DNA of 35,200 nt, taken from assembly GCA_003599295.1 (NCBI GenBank), contig QZJK01000015.1:1-35200 (forward strand), written 5' to 3'. The position numbers and the translations under genes are program-made. The notes beneath the pieces were generated by a model that made no database searches, was not told the origin of the DNA, and worked only from the letters and a program-made list of their open reading frames with translations. The DNA is from Candidatus Parcubacteria bacterium. Its GTDB lineage: Bacteria > Patescibacteriota > Minisyncoccia > Phycocordibacterales > UBA2100. Below are positions 25,305 through 33,711 of the stretch, in pieces (within the stretch, counting starts at the first letter, position 1; every line of letters begins with the position of its first letter).

Positions 25305-25829
25305 CTACCGCGGAAGAAGCCGCAGGACATCCGCAGGAGTACCCGCGAACGAGATGTATTCCTCAAGTGCACGCGCAATGAATCCTTCACGTTCCATTCG
25401 AAGTAGCTGCGAGCGGAACCCGTCGTAAAAGTCGTCCGTGTTCAGAATGACGATGGGCTTATGATGCAGCCCATGCTTCTTCTGTTCGAGTATTTCCGTT
25501 ATCTCATCAAATGAGCCGATGCCGCCGGGAAGGAGCACGAATGCATCTGCGCGTTCGCGCATCATGAACTTCCGCTCGGAAAGGTTTTTTGCCACCACCA
25601 TATCGTCAGCGTCACTCCGAGCCGTGGCACGAATGTCCTCCATCGTGACGCCGAATATTTTTCCGCCGCCGTTCTTCACCGCGTCCGACACGACCTTCAT
25701 GAGACCGCTATTGGTACCGCCCCACACGAGCGCGTGACCTTCCTTCGCAAGCCCGCGCCCGAATTCCGCCGCGGGCTCCGTATACTTTGTGGCGACATCA
25801 TACATAGAACAAAAGACGCACACATTCAT
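25305..25829 (-). CDS. LOG-family (lysine-decarboxylase-like Rossmann) protein
   Basis: VCVFCSM; VWGGTNSGLMKVVSDAV; ERKFMMRERADAFVLLPGGIGSFDEITEIL. Confidence 0.9.
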   Translation of the reverse strand: MNVCVFCSMYDVATKYTEPAAEFGRGLAKEGHALVWGGTNSGLMKVVSDAVKNGGGKIFGVTMEDIRATARSDADDMVVAKNLSERKFMMRERADAFVLLPGGIGSFDEITEILEQKKHGLHHKPIVILNTDDFYDGFRSQLLRMEREGFIARALEEYISFAGTPADVLRLLPR

Positions 25830-25979
25830 TCAAATAGTGTATCAAAGTGTTGACCGTACCCGGGTTCCCAGGGGACGCTTCGCCGAGCGCCCGCACTGTC
25901 CCCAGCGCCTCTGGCGGCCTCCTTTCCACAGGGTACAATGCTCCGTATAGCAATTATTAATTCACATCACTAATCTTTT

Positions 25980-26234
25980 ATGGCAAAAGCTAATTCCGCC
26001 TTTATGAAGCCCTTGAACGTCAGCGACGAACTGGCGGCCGTCGTAGGGAAAGGCCCGATGCCGCGCTCAGAGGTCGTATCAAAGCTCTGGATATACATCA
26101 AGAAGAACGGTCTTCAAGACTCGCAAAATAAGCGAAATATCAACGCGGACGCGGCTCTAAAGAAGGTATTTGGCGGCAAGGCGACGGTAAACATGTTCGA
26201 AATGACCTCGCTTGTCTCGAAGCACCTCTCCTAA
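25980..26234 (+). CDS. SWIB/MDM2-domain protein (84 aa)
   Basis: FMKPLNVSDELAAVVGKGPMPRSEVVSKLWIYIKKNGLQDSQNKRNINADAALKKVFGGKATVNMFEMTSLVSKHL. Confidence 0.92.
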   Translation: MAKANSAFMKPLNVSDELAAVVGKGPMPRSEVVSKLWIYIKKNGLQDSQNKRNINADAALKKVFGGKATVNMFEMTSLVSKHLS

Positions 26235-26235
26235 T

Positions 26236-26285
26236 AATAAAAAAGCAGCTTCGCGCAGAGCTGCCTTTCGGCAGTTGCGCGAAGC
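26236..26285 (-). terminator. Rho-independent terminator on the minus strand
   Basis: GCTTCGCGCA-act-GCC-GAAA-GGC-...-TGCGCGAAGC, then TGCTTTTTTATT, reading minus. Confidence 0.85.
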
Positions 26286-26306
26286 GAGTATGGCCGGCAT
26301 CGCCCG

Positions 26307-26678
26307 CTACATCTGAGCGGAAGTCTGGTCCGGCGTCACGATGAACTTCAGGCACTCCCTGCCGAGCGCGTCGTTGACGCGCGTCTCCCCGGGCAACGTC
26401 CGAAATGCCTCGGGAATGTGCTTCATCTGGGCATACGCTCCGTTCGCTTCCCTGAGTTCCGCGAGTTTCCCCTCGGCATCCGGCTGCGCCATGAAGAGCG
26501 AAGCGCAAACCGGCGCTTGCGCAAGCGTGTAGCCGGCGTTGTAGGCCGCGGCGATTTCCTTGTCGGCAGCGCTGTCCAACTGCCACCCCGGCCAGAACTG
26601 GGCCAGGACGACGAGCACGACGATTGCTGCGGCGCCTTGAGCTCGCCCGACCATACGGGCTTCGGTCTCTGCGGTCAT
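26307..26678 (-). CDS. Small single-TM hypothetical protein
   Basis: MTAETEARMVGRAQGAAAIVVLVVLAQFWPGW...; likely start at the internal Met with GAAGGAAG upstream. Confidence 0.55.
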   Translation of the reverse strand: MTAETEARMVGRAQGAAAIVVLVVLAQFWPGWQLDSAADKEIAAAYNAGYTLAQAPVCASLFMAQPDAEGKLAELREANGAYAQMKHIPEAFRTLPGETRVNDALGRECLKFIVTPDQTSAQM

Positions 26679-26698
26679 TGGTTTCTTCCTTCTGCATT

Positions 26699-26720
26699 GA
26701 GAGAGGACATTTCCTCTCTC
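26699..26720 (-). promoter_or_regulatory. 9-bp hairpin in the putative 5' leader of the 26307-26678 gene
   Basis: Plus strand GAGAGAGGA-CATT-TCCTCTCTC. Confidence 0.45.
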
Positions 26721-26771
26721 TTCACTAACAGCAATCATAGCACCGCACCCTTGTCTTGCCTATTCTTATCT

Positions 26772-28283
26772 TCATCTCCCCGGCGTTCCGCCGGGGTTTG
26801 CGGAAGTTTTCCATGAAAGGTCGCTCGTGCGCTCCATTGTTTGTTTGGTCTTGTTATCGCCCGCCGGCCACGATGAGGCGAGCGGTATCTCATCTATAAG
26901 CATGCAGTCGTTGTCGAACAGTCGGAGTCCCTCGCGCGTATTCCGGAGCGAGCCGGTGAAAATGAACTTCGTGCCAAGGCTAAGCGCATCATTCGCGGCG
27001 CTTCGGGCGAGTACCGCGAATTGGGAGTCCAGAGATGATGCTTGGGGGAATGTGAAGTGGAGGCGCTCATTCTCGTTCACTACTTGCCAGCCGGATACAT
27101 TCACCGGTTTTCCGGAAATATTCCGCAACTCGAGCCACTCATGTGTGGTGCCGCTCGACGCGCCCATCCACGCTACCTCATTGAAAATGACCGGAGAGTG
27201 CCGCGGCGCACCTTCGGTTTTGAATGAACACTCTTTGTACGGAGTCAGGGCAAACTCAGGCTCGGCTTTTCGAACTTCATGCAACGAGACAGTGGTCATC
27301 GAGGCTTCCTTATACGAGCCTGTCAGGATGCTTCCGATAGAAGCAAGGAGGCCTTTCTTCTGCGGGGGCTCTGCAGAAACCGCATCATCGGTAAGCGGGA
27401 TTTGTATCGTCCCATCTTCGTCAGTCCGATACACGCGCGAACCGGCGAGATCGAGTGTGTCGAGGACGCGCGGGGTCGGGTGGCCGTAGCTGTTTTTCCC
27501 GACGCCGATAGTGGACACGAGCGGCCGCACCGCGGCGATGAAGTTCTCACTCGACGAATTCTTCGAGCCGTGATGCCCGACCTTCAGTATGTCGGCTGAA
27601 AGGTCGCGGTATTTCTTAAGGAGCATGTTCTCGGCGGGGAAGCCGATGTCGCCCGTGAATAATACGTTAGCGTCCTCCGATTTGAGCATCAGAACGATAC
27701 TTGCCTCGTTCACTTCTTTATTCACAAGCAGAACGCGATCCGGCGAGAGAATCGAAAGCGTATTCCCGCCGTAGCGCACCACATCTCCTTCAATGAGCAC
27801 CTCGGAAGGAATGTCGCGTTCGGCCAGCACATCCTGAAGAGCGATATATGCATCCGAGCCCGCTTCTCGGCCATTCGATATGAATAGTCCGATGTCGTAC
27901 CGTGTTGCGACTTCGACAAGCCCTCCCATGTGATCGAGGTCGGTGTGCGTCATGATGACGATATCCAGATACTTATTATTCGAAGAACCAAGCGCCTCAT
28001 CGAGCGCCGTAAGCACCATACGGTCCTTGCCGCCGTCTATTAGTATTTTTACGGGCGGGCCGCCTCCTTCTCCTTCTAGGATGACGAGCTGGCTGTCGCC
28101 CTGTCCCACGTCAAGCACATAGAGCGTGTCTTCGACATTCTGCGCAGAAAATATGCCGAACCATATCCACGCCGTTAGGCCGATAGTGACAATGGCGGCA
28201 AGTTGCAACAGTATTTTCCGCGACGCAAGAGCCGCTTCGGGAACCTCGATGCCGAGAGGGTTGCTAGTTCGGTCTTTTTTCAT
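26772..28283 (-). CDS. ComEC-type metallo-beta-lactamase domain protein with C-terminal lamin-tail domain
   Basis: YVLDVGQGDSQLVIL; MTHTDLDHMGGL; LFTGDIGF; ILKVGHHGSKNSSSENF; C-terminus VIFNEVAWMGASSGTTHEWLELRNISGKPVNVSGWQV (LTD). Confidence 0.9.
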   Translation of the reverse strand: MKKDRTSNPLGIEVPEAALASRKILLQLAAIVTIGLTAWIWFGIFSAQNVEDTLYVLDVGQGDSQLVILEGEGGGPPVKILIDGGKDRMVLTALDEALGSSNNKYLDIVIMTHTDLDHMGGLVEVATRYDIGLFISNGREAGSDAYIALQDVLAERDIPSEVLIEGDVVRYGGNTLSILSPDRVLLVNKEVNEASIVLMLKSEDANVLFTGDIGFPAENMLLKKYRDLSADILKVGHHGSKNSSSENFIAAVRPLVSTIGVGKNSYGHPTPRVLDTLDLAGSRVYRTDEDGTIQIPLTDDAVSAEPPQKKGLLASIGSILTGSYKEASMTTVSLHEVRKAEPEFALTPYKECSFKTEGAPRHSPVIFNEVAWMGASSGTTHEWLELRNISGKPVNVSGWQVVNENERLHFTFPQASSLDSQFAVLARSAANDALSLGTKFIFTGSLRNTREGLRLFDNDCMLIDEIPLASSWPAGDNKTKQTMERTSDLSWKTSANPGGTPGR

Positions 28284-29715
28284 GGGCGGTCAACGCGGGC
28301 GAATACCGCCAGCATATCCATATCAACACAGCATAGTACAAAGTTGCAGCTACGAATCCGATATTCGGGTTGAAGGGGAGATACACGACCGCGAACGTTT
28401 CGACGATCAGAACAACGTAGTCTATGAGGAACGCGATAGGCTTGCTTAAGAGAAGTGCGAGCGGGGGAAACAGCATGTACGCGAATGCGACCAGAAATCC
28501 CGCGACCGTGAGAAGCGGAATGACCGCGAGAATACCAATATTGGCGAGAAGCGCGGTCAGCGAGAAATTCCCGAAGTTGATGATGGTCAACGGCGCAACG
28601 CCAAGCTGTGCTGCGAGCGTAATGGCGAGCACATCGCGCCAGCCGAGAACGCCGTCTTTTTTGAGGAATGGCAGACGCTTTATAACCGGGGTCAAATAGA
28701 TTATCGCCAGGGTTGCGAGGAAACTTAATTGGAATCCTAGGTCGAAGACCGGCGCCTTGGGGTTCCATGCAGTTATGACAAGTGCTGCGAAAGCTATCGC
28801 GTTATGCGGACTGTAGAGCCGGTGCGTCATATCGGCGAACCCGACCAGAAACGCCATCAGGGCAGCGCGGACAGCGGAAACCTGGAAGCCGGTCATGGCG
28901 ACGAAAAGCGCGACCAGTGAGAATGTGGCAATGAACTGCGGGCGTTTTCGTTTCCAGAATATGAGTGAGAAAACCCCAAGCGCAGCGAAGACGATGATGG
29001 TCATGTTGAGTCCGGAAAGCGCCATTAAGTGCATCGTCCCGGAGACGGAAAGTTTCTCCAGGAATTCGGGCGAGAATCCGTCTTTGTCGCCGAGAAGTAT
29101 GCCGGAGAGAAACGCGGCTTGTTGGCTGTTAAAAAGGCGCGCGAGGATAGTTTGCAAATGATTCCGCACGCCGAAGAGCACTTTAAAAAGGGGATTGGCT
29201 TCATTCCCAAGTACTTCTATTTCAGGGTAGAACGCTGTGCCGTGCACGTGCTCTTTCGCCATGTAATTTCCGTATGAATCCGAGGGCGGCGGGATGATTT
29301 CTCCCGATACACGCACGATATCGCCGTAGGAGAGTTCAGGGTGAAGTTCCGTTCGGACATACACGCGGCTTCCAGCCGCTTCCGGAACATCTGCACTCCG
29401 GATATCCACTTTCGCGGTCTGCGCTTCAAGGCTCCGGCGCGGCTCATCGACGAGTCTACCCTCAAAGCCCGTAACATGTTCCACGGCGCGCAAGGCCGAA
29501 CGGTACGCGTAGTCGTCCAGCGCGTAATACAAGTTACCGGCGATGAACACCGCCGCCATTCCCATGATGACGGCAAAACGCAGTCTCCGAATAAGCGCGG
29601 GGATTACGAGTAGGGAGGCGAAAAACGCGAAGAGAGGCGGCACGCCGAGGCCGCCGGAAATCACTCCTCCGACAAAACCACACGCTGAAAGAAAAAGAAC
29701 GTTCTCGGGGCGCAT
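28264..29715 (-). CDS. comEC: ComEC/Rec2-family membrane competence protein (OB and competence domains; MBL domain encoded separately)
   Basis: Multi-TM; AFLSGILLGDKDGFSPEFLEKLSVSGTMHLMALSGLNMTIIVFA; QVSAVRAALMAFLVG. Confidence 0.9.
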   Translation of the reverse strand: MRPENVLFLSACGFVGGVISGGLGVPPLFAFFASLLVIPALIRRLRFAVIMGMAAVFIAGNLYYALDDYAYRSALRAVEHVTGFEGRLVDEPRRSLEAQTAKVDIRSADVPEAAGSRVYVRTELHPELSYGDIVRVSGEIIPPPSDSYGNYMAKEHVHGTAFYPEIEVLGNEANPLFKVLFGVRNHLQTILARLFNSQQAAFLSGILLGDKDGFSPEFLEKLSVSGTMHLMALSGLNMTIIVFAALGVFSLIFWKRKRPQFIATFSLVALFVAMTGFQVSAVRAALMAFLVGFADMTHRLYSPHNAIAFAALVITAWNPKAPVFDLGFQLSFLATLAIIYLTPVIKRLPFLKKDGVLGWRDVLAITLAAQLGVAPLTIINFGNFSLTALLANIGILAVIPLLTVAGFLVAFAYMLFPPLALLLSKPIAFLIDYVVLIVETFAVVYLPFNPNIGFVAATLYYAVLIWICWRYSPALTAHEKRPN

Positions 29716-29745
29716 GGATAATGCTCCTCATGGTATCGTATTTCC

Positions 29746-29910
29746 ATGGAAGAATTTGAAGTGAAAGGAACATTCTGGGAAGAGCACAAGTGGGAGCTTA
29801 TAATTTTCCTCGCCATACTGGTCATTGCTGCGTTGAGTTTCGGACTCGGATATACGATGGCGAGAGATTCCGCACGGACGCCTATCATTATCGAAAAGAA
29901 TTCCGAATAA
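29746..29910 (+). CDS. Small single-TM protein (54 aa), divergent from comEC
   Basis: MEEFEVKGTFWEEHKWELIIFLAILVIAALSFGLGYTMARDSARTPIIIEKNSE; preceded by TGGTATCGT 6 nt before the ATG. Absent from the supplied ORF list because of its length. Confidence 0.65.
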   Translation: MEEFEVKGTFWEEHKWELIIFLAILVIAALSFGLGYTMARDSARTPIIIEKNSE

Positions 29911-29919
29911 CACGTATTT

Positions 29920-29952
29920 AAAAAAAGCGCACCTGCGCGGTAAGGATGCGCT
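29920..29952 (-). terminator. Terminator of the MacAB-like operon
   Basis: Minus strand AGCGCATCC...GGTGCGCTTTTTTT. Confidence 0.65.
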
Positions 29953-29957
29953 GTGCG

Positions 29958-30635
29958 TTAGCGATCCGCTTCGACAGAGACTATTCTGCCGTCATCAATG
30001 CGCACTATCTTTCCGGCCTCTGTCGCGAACTCTTCTTCGTGGGTGACCATGATGATGGTCTGGCCTTTCCTGTGAAGCTCGCGAAATATCTCGAGGACAG
30101 CATGTGAGGACTCGTTGTCGAGGTTCGCGGTCGGCTCGTCGGCGAAAAGTATCTTCGGATTGTGCGCAATGGCACGCGCAATAGACACGCGCTGTTGTTC
30201 GCCGCCGGAGAGCTGCGACGGGAGATTATTCGGCCGATGCCCGACGCCGACTTTTTCGAGCGCGGCGCGCGCTTGGTGGTATGAAAGCATCTTCCCGAGC
30301 CCTTTCATGAGAAGGGGAAGTGCGACATTCTCGAGTGCGGTCAATTCCGGGAGAAGCGCATAATCTTGGAATACATACCCGAATTCGGAGAGCCTGAATT
30401 GCACTTTTTCGCTCTCCGACATTGAATGCGCGTAACGTTCGTCAACGAGTATCTCGCCTGCCGTAGGCTCGTCGAGAAGGCTCATTTGATAGAGGAGCGT
30501 CGATTTTCCTGCGCCGGAGCGTCCCATAATGGCGATGAATTCACCGTCCGCGACTTTGAGGTCGATGCCCTTCAAGACCGGCGTTTCTATTTCGCCGTTC
30601 ACGAAAGTCTTTTTAAGATTGCGTACTTCTATCAT
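29958..30635 (-). CDS. ABC transporter ATPase (MacB/LolD family)
   Basis: GRSGAGKSTLLYQMSLLDEPTAGEI; LSGGEQQRVSIARAIAHNPKILFADEPTANLD. Confidence 0.93.
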   Translation of the reverse strand: MIEVRNLKKTFVNGEIETPVLKGIDLKVADGEFIAIMGRSGAGKSTLLYQMSLLDEPTAGEILVDERYAHSMSESEKVQFRLSEFGYVFQDYALLPELTALENVALPLLMKGLGKMLSYHQARAALEKVGVGHRPNNLPSQLSGGEQQRVSIARAIAHNPKILFADEPTANLDNESSHAVLEIFRELHRKGQTIIMVTHEEEFATEAGKIVRIDDGRIVSVEADR

Positions 30636-30787
30636 AAGAGGGGCGCTCGGAGCGCCATTCTCCTCGGGTCGCTGTCTGGCCGTGCTCGGCCAGCGCTCAC
30701 TCTCGGCCCGACGGCCTGCGAGAGACCCTCGGAGAACGATGCCCCTCGCTCAATTAGCTTATAGTGGTCGCTTCGCGTCATATTCAT
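30632..30787 (-). CDS. Small ORF (51 aa) of family-1 cassette copy 3
   Basis: MNMTRSDHYKLIERGASFSEGLSQAVGPRVSAGRARPDSDPRRMALRAPLL; ATGA overlap with the downstream ATPase start. Confidence 0.48.
   Translation of the reverse strand: MNMTRSDHYKLIERGASFSEGLSQAVGPRVSAGRARPDSDPRRMALRAPLL
30638..30747 (-). repeat. Family-1 structured cassette, copy 3
   Basis: Outer GAGGGGC/GCCCCTC and TTCTCCgaGG/CCgaGGAGAA; hairpin A [GGCC]GTCG[GGCC]; hairpin B [GGCCG]AGCA[CGGCC]; extra GGCGCTC-G-GAGCGCC hairpin at 30642-30656. Confidence 0.9.
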
Positions 30788-30791
30788 TTTA

Positions 30792-32042
30792 TTAATTCCT
30801 TCCAAGTATCGAATCAAGGGTGTTCTTGCGGATTATCATCCACGCGGGGATGTAGCCTGCAATGATGGTCGAGGTAACAAGAAGCCCGACGCGGAAGAAG
30901 GTTTGCTCAAGCGGAGCGACGAGAATACCATCACTGAAAGGAAAATCTATCGGATTCGCGACAAAGTACGGCACAAGAAATCCATATACCAGCGCAAGGC
31001 CGACTGCCGAGCCAATGACTGCGTAAAAAATGGATTGGAAGACGTACGATATCTCAATAGCTCTCCCGTTGATGCCGATACCTTTGAGAATGCCGATGAA
31101 TTTCCGGCGCGTGAGGGCGTTGACGAAAATGACGATAAAAATGGTAATAGACGCCACGACGAGCCCTATCGAAGAGAACATGGCGCCTAACATGTTGAAC
31201 GTCGCGATGATGTCCTTGAAAGCCTGCGGTTGTGCGTCTTCAAATGTCTGCACCTTCGCTTCCTCTCCCACACCGCGGAGGAGAAGGGCGTCGCGTACGT
31301 CTCTAGGATCCACGCCTTCCTCCACCTTGATGGCGATCTCGTCGACATTGCCGTCGTTCCGGCCGATGATGCTCCTGAATTGCGAATCTACCATGAATGC
31401 ACGGAGCGCTATTTCATCGACCTTCGATTTAAGAATGCCTTTTACCGTAACCTCGCGCGTTACATCTCCCACGTGCACGCGGATTTTTGAGCCGACGCCG
31501 ACGTTGTCGAGCGTCGCAAGTCCTGGCGTGTCTATCGGAATGTATTGATCAAGAAGATAGTTGCCGAGCACTATCTTGTCGTAATCGCCCGGTGCGAGGA
31601 ATTCTCCCTCGATGATGTCAGCGGCAATGCCGGTTACGGCGTCCTCTTCACGCGGATCAATGCCGATGACGTACGCGTTCGCGATGTTCGGCTTATCCGA
31701 CGCTTTCCTCGTCTGATACCCCGCCTCGAGACGAGATGCTTCAGCGTATCGAGCAGTCAGTCCTTCGACGTCGGGGAGCGAAGCCGCGATGGCAATAATG
31801 TTGGGACTGTTCTCAATGTAGCTCTTGTCGCTTAAGGTCGAGACAATGACATCGCTCGTATATTCGGTGCGGACGGCGTCAACTGCTCCTTGGAGAAGTC
31901 CTACGAGGATACCTGAAATGACGACAAGATTCAGGAACGTCAACACCATGACGAAAATGATGAGCCCGGTCGTCCAGAGGCTCGCGCGGCGGAGCGCCCG
32001 CACGGCGAGGAAAAAACCGATGCGGATGTTGAGAGGGAACAT
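30792..32042 (-). CDS. ABC transporter permease (MacB/FtsX family)
   Basis: FLAVRALRRASLWTTGLIIFVMVLTFLNLVV; large extracytoplasmic domain; three C-terminal TM segments. Start placed at MFPLNIRIGF, 4 nt after the upstream stop. Confidence 0.87.
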   Translation of the reverse strand: MFPLNIRIGFFLAVRALRRASLWTTGLIIFVMVLTFLNLVVISGILVGLLQGAVDAVRTEYTSDVIVSTLSDKSYIENSPNIIAIAASLPDVEGLTARYAEASRLEAGYQTRKASDKPNIANAYVIGIDPREEDAVTGIAADIIEGEFLAPGDYDKIVLGNYLLDQYIPIDTPGLATLDNVGVGSKIRVHVGDVTREVTVKGILKSKVDEIALRAFMVDSQFRSIIGRNDGNVDEIAIKVEEGVDPRDVRDALLLRGVGEEAKVQTFEDAQPQAFKDIIATFNMLGAMFSSIGLVVASITIFIVIFVNALTRRKFIGILKGIGINGRAIEISYVFQSIFYAVIGSAVGLALVYGFLVPYFVANPIDFPFSDGILVAPLEQTFFRVGLLVTSTIIAGYIPAWMIIRKNTLDSILGRN

Positions 32043-32046
32043 GAGT

Positions 32047-33606
32047 TTATTCTTCCAAGAGGACAACAATGTCTCCGTCCAGAAGGCCCGATGTTATCTC
32101 AACAGAACCTATTGAAGAGACGCTTCCGGTCGTCACTTCGCGCTCCACGGTCGTTCCTCCTTCTTTGACACGTACGAATTTCTTGCCGTCGCGCGATATG
32201 ACAAGACCCTGCGGAATGCTTATCACATCGTCACGCTCTTGCGTCGTTATTGTAATGTTAGCGGTCATACCTGCTCTAATGCGAGGGTCTTGCGTACCGA
32301 ATTGGAGTATTGCTCGATAGGTAGACACGCCATCGCGCATCGTTTGCGCTGGATCGATAGAAACGATGATTACCTCGAACGGAACATCATCGCCATAGGC
32401 ATCGAGAGTCACTGTCGCCCGATTTCCGACCGAAAGGAGCGGAATGTTTATTTCAGGTACATACGTCTCGATCTGGAGCGCGTCCGCACTTATCATCGAA
32501 ATATCGGAGCCATTCGGAGACACGATCTCTCCGGGAGTAATGTCGACGTGCGTTATAACCCCTCGAAACGGCGCCACAATGAGCGTCTTTTGGAGCGCGG
32601 CGCGCGCATCGGCAAGCTGTGCCTCGGCGACGCGCACCTGCGCTTTTTGCACGTCGATATTCGCCACGGTCGAACCAGCGCGTTTAAGCGCGAGATTCTT
32701 TTCCGCGGTATTCAAGGCGGCGGCGGCGCTCGTCTCGGCCGTCGCGGCGCTCGTTACAGCGGAGATCGCCGAATTGATAGCGCTTCGCGCGGCCGCAATG
32801 TCCGTTACATAACCGTCTATCTCGCTTTGTGTAGTCGACGAAGAGGGAATTGCACTGCTTAAAGCAGTCGAGGCGGCAGAGAGAAGGGACGAAACGCTTG
32901 AGAGATTTTTCTGCGCGTTCAGAACGGCCTTTGTGAAATCGCTTGAAAGCGACAGAGAGAGTATTTCTGTTTGCCAGAGCGCAAGCATCGCCTCGACAAG
33001 CGGGCGATCGTTCTCAATGGTCGTGATGACCTGCGAATTCGTACTCAAAAAGTCGACTTTCGGGTTTTCTGTTCGGGGATTTGTCAAAAATTGATCAAGC
33101 TGGTTTCGAATGGCGTCATCTGCGTCGGCGTATGCGCTTTCTATCGCATCAATCACCCCCTGATTTCTCTGCGCGAGCGTTGCTTTAGCGCTTTCAACTT
33201 CTGCTTCCGCAACAGCTAACTCTTCAAGGCGAGTGCCCTCCTCAAGCGAGCGAAGCCGCGCCTCTTCCGCTTCAAGTGCAGCTTGCCTTTGAAGGACTGC
33301 CGCACGCGTATCACCGTTCTCTATTTCAGCGAGGACTTTTCCGATCGCGACCGTGTCACCGACTTTCACATACACGCGGGAGATGCGGCCGCTTAGAGTG
33401 AATCCGAGCTCAACGTCGTCCGCAGCCACGACCGTTCCTGAAGTAGATACCTGTTGGACGAATGTTCCGGCTCTCACGACCAGCGTCTCTCCATTGCCGT
33501 TGCCGTTCTTAAGGAAGATGGAGCTTCCGATAATAGCCACCACCGCAATAAGCGCCACCCCTGTGAGGAGGGAGTACTGGGAAAGCAGGGAAAATACCTT
33601 TTTCAT
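32047..33606 (-). CDS. HlyD/MacA-like membrane-fusion (efflux adaptor) protein
   Basis: N-terminal TM; VVRAGTFVQQVSTSGTVVAADDVELGFTLSGRISRVYVKVGDTV; coiled coil; LIVAPFRGVITHVDITPGEIVSPN. Confidence 0.9.
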   Translation of the reverse strand: MKKVFSLLSQYSLLTGVALIAVVAIIGSSIFLKNGNGNGETLVVRAGTFVQQVSTSGTVVAADDVELGFTLSGRISRVYVKVGDTVAIGKVLAEIENGDTRAAVLQRQAALEAEEARLRSLEEGTRLEELAVAEAEVESAKATLAQRNQGVIDAIESAYADADDAIRNQLDQFLTNPRTENPKVDFLSTNSQVITTIENDRPLVEAMLALWQTEILSLSLSSDFTKAVLNAQKNLSSVSSLLSAASTALSSAIPSSSTTQSEIDGYVTDIAAARSAINSAISAVTSAATAETSAAAALNTAEKNLALKRAGSTVANIDVQKAQVRVAEAQLADARAALQKTLIVAPFRGVITHVDITPGEIVSPNGSDISMISADALQIETYVPEINIPLLSVGNRATVTLDAYGDDVPFEVIIVSIDPAQTMRDGVSTYRAILQFGTQDPRIRAGMTANITITTQERDDVISIPQGLVISRDGKKFVRVKEGGTTVEREVTTGSVSSIGSVEITSGLLDGDIVVLLEE

Positions 33607-33612
33607 CGGCGA

Positions 33613-33641
33613 AAAATAGCACGAATTTGAGCCAATATCAA
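33613..33641 (-). promoter_or_regulatory. Promoter of the MacAB-like operon, leaderless geometry
   Basis: Minus strand TTGATA, 17 nt, TATTTT (extended TGC), 6 nt, ATG at 33606. Confidence 0.6.
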
Positions 33642-33711
33642 ACGTTCCGGCTATGCACAGACTGGCGCTTTGCGGCGATATCCGATGCTATGATTCTCTC
33701 ATCAATTGCAT

